From Pseudomonas quebecensis (GTDB lineage Bacteria > Pseudomonadota > Gammaproteobacteria > Pseudomonadales > Pseudomonadaceae): a stretch of DNA of 64,000 nt. The translations under genes were made by a program, and so were the position numbers. Where the stretch lies: the NCBI RefSeq assembly GCF_026410085.1, contig NZ_CP112866.1, forward strand, positions 4,339,001 to 4,403,000. Reading direction: 5' to 3'. The stretch's first letter is position 1. The number at the start of each line of letters is the position of its first letter. Positions 63,735 through 64,000 of the stretch are shown in pieces. A model generated the notes under the pieces. It was not told where the DNA came from. It worked only from the letters and a program-made list of their open reading frames with translations, and searched no databases.

Positions 63735-64000
63735 CGCATGCTCTCCACATCGGCGTCGAGGCGACTGGTCAACGTGAAGGTTTCGCGCGTGCCGGGGATG
63801 CCGGTGCCTCGGCTGTCATCCCAACTGATACTGACAGTCACGTCATGAGCATTGACGACCACCGCCCCTGCGCCGCTCTCCCCGGCGAACCCCAGGATAT
63901 TGGCCTCGAAATCGTGCAGGTCGAGGTCGCGCACGCTCGCGCCGGCAACACTGGCCGGGGCCCGCGCGGCACGGCCCCACGCGTAGTCGGCACCGGCGTT
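63731..64000 (-). CDS. pilV: Minor pilin PilV, 3' part (5' end outside window)
   Basis: The frame is open from the window end to a TGA at 63731-63733 and encodes 89 residues (visible part from NAGADYAWGRAARA to the C-terminus LDADVESMR). The beta-strand-rich globular half with VTVSISWDDSRGTG is typical of PilV. The prepilin leader lies outside. It is translationally coupled to pilW. Confidence 0.8.
   Translation of the reverse strand, partial: NAGADYAWGRAARAPASVAGASVRDLDLHDFEANILGFAGESGAGAVVVNAHDVTVSISWDDSRGTGIPGTRETFTLTSRLDADVESMR

Overview
The window is a GC-rich, densely coded chromosomal segment of a fluorescent Pseudomonas (P. fluorescens group). Three things support this: gene order matching the P. 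aeruginosa PAO1 stretch dppA..dppF / speC / piuCAB / ampED-nadC / pilA-C-D-coaE-yacG / ndh / clpB-pgeF-rluD-bamD as I recall it; REP/REPIN palindromes of the type seen throughout P. fluorescens genomes (core GGGGGCTTGCCCCC); and an exact Cra operator in front of a fru operon built as in P. putida. I see no transposase, integrase, phage or CRISPR. It is core chromosome with local rearrangements.

Layout. 1-13123 (+): end of an unknown gene, then a di/tripeptide uptake locus with four paralogous DppA-type binding proteins, an OprD-family porin (OpdP-like) and DppBCDF. 13131-15327 (-): a small secreted protein, two REPINs and prfC. 15660-19110 (+): a four-gene osmoprotectant (betaine/choline-type) ABC transporter. 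19507-20670: speC-type ornithine/lysine decarboxylase with a hairpin-rich leader. 20706-27294: iron-uptake cluster (Sel1 protein, piuC, Fur box, piuA, piuB). 27311-28541: six tandem 205-206 bp repeats, each joining a doubly deleted piece of the adjacent phoD-like gene to a REPIN. 28555-30096 (-): Tat-exported PhoD-family phosphatase. 30237-37057: fruBKA (-) and divergent cra (+). 37054-45602: tatD, a zinc-ribbon membrane protein, a chemoreceptor, ampD-ampE, a DUF1631 protein, nadC and a small DUF6388-like protein. 45751-50810: tRNA-Thr, a pilin with a glycosyltransferase/O-antigen-ligase-like partner, pilC-pilD-coaE-yacG with no pilB. 50807-54164: small unknowns, a CbiM-like membrane protein and ndh. 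54285-54698 (-): tRNA Asn-Pro-Lys-Pro. 55000-60555: clpB with a heat-shock promoter, pgeF-rluD, bamD. 60683-64000: a PP0621-type protein, thiO, and minor pilin genes pilV(partial)-W-X-E with no pilY1.

How the parts work together. Peptides would cross the outer membrane through the OprD-type porin, be bound by one of four periplasmic proteins and be pumped in by DppBC powered by DppD/DppF. Iron chelates enter by the TonB receptor PiuA, and the PepSY-flavoreductase PiuB may reduce the iron. Fructose is phosphorylated by the FruB-FruA phosphorelay and then by FruK, under Cra. The type IV pilus genes make a reduced set in which the assembly ATPase gene and the tip adhesin gene are missing from their usual places.

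The most unusual structure is the REPIN plus phoD-fragment tandem array. It looks like a recent local amplification that uses coding sequence together with a mobile palindrome. Other points of interest are the reduced pilus loci, several perfect operator-like palindromes in the dpp, osmoprotectant and fru control regions, a hairpin that would hide the fruB ribosome-binding site, and a terminator inside the speC leader.
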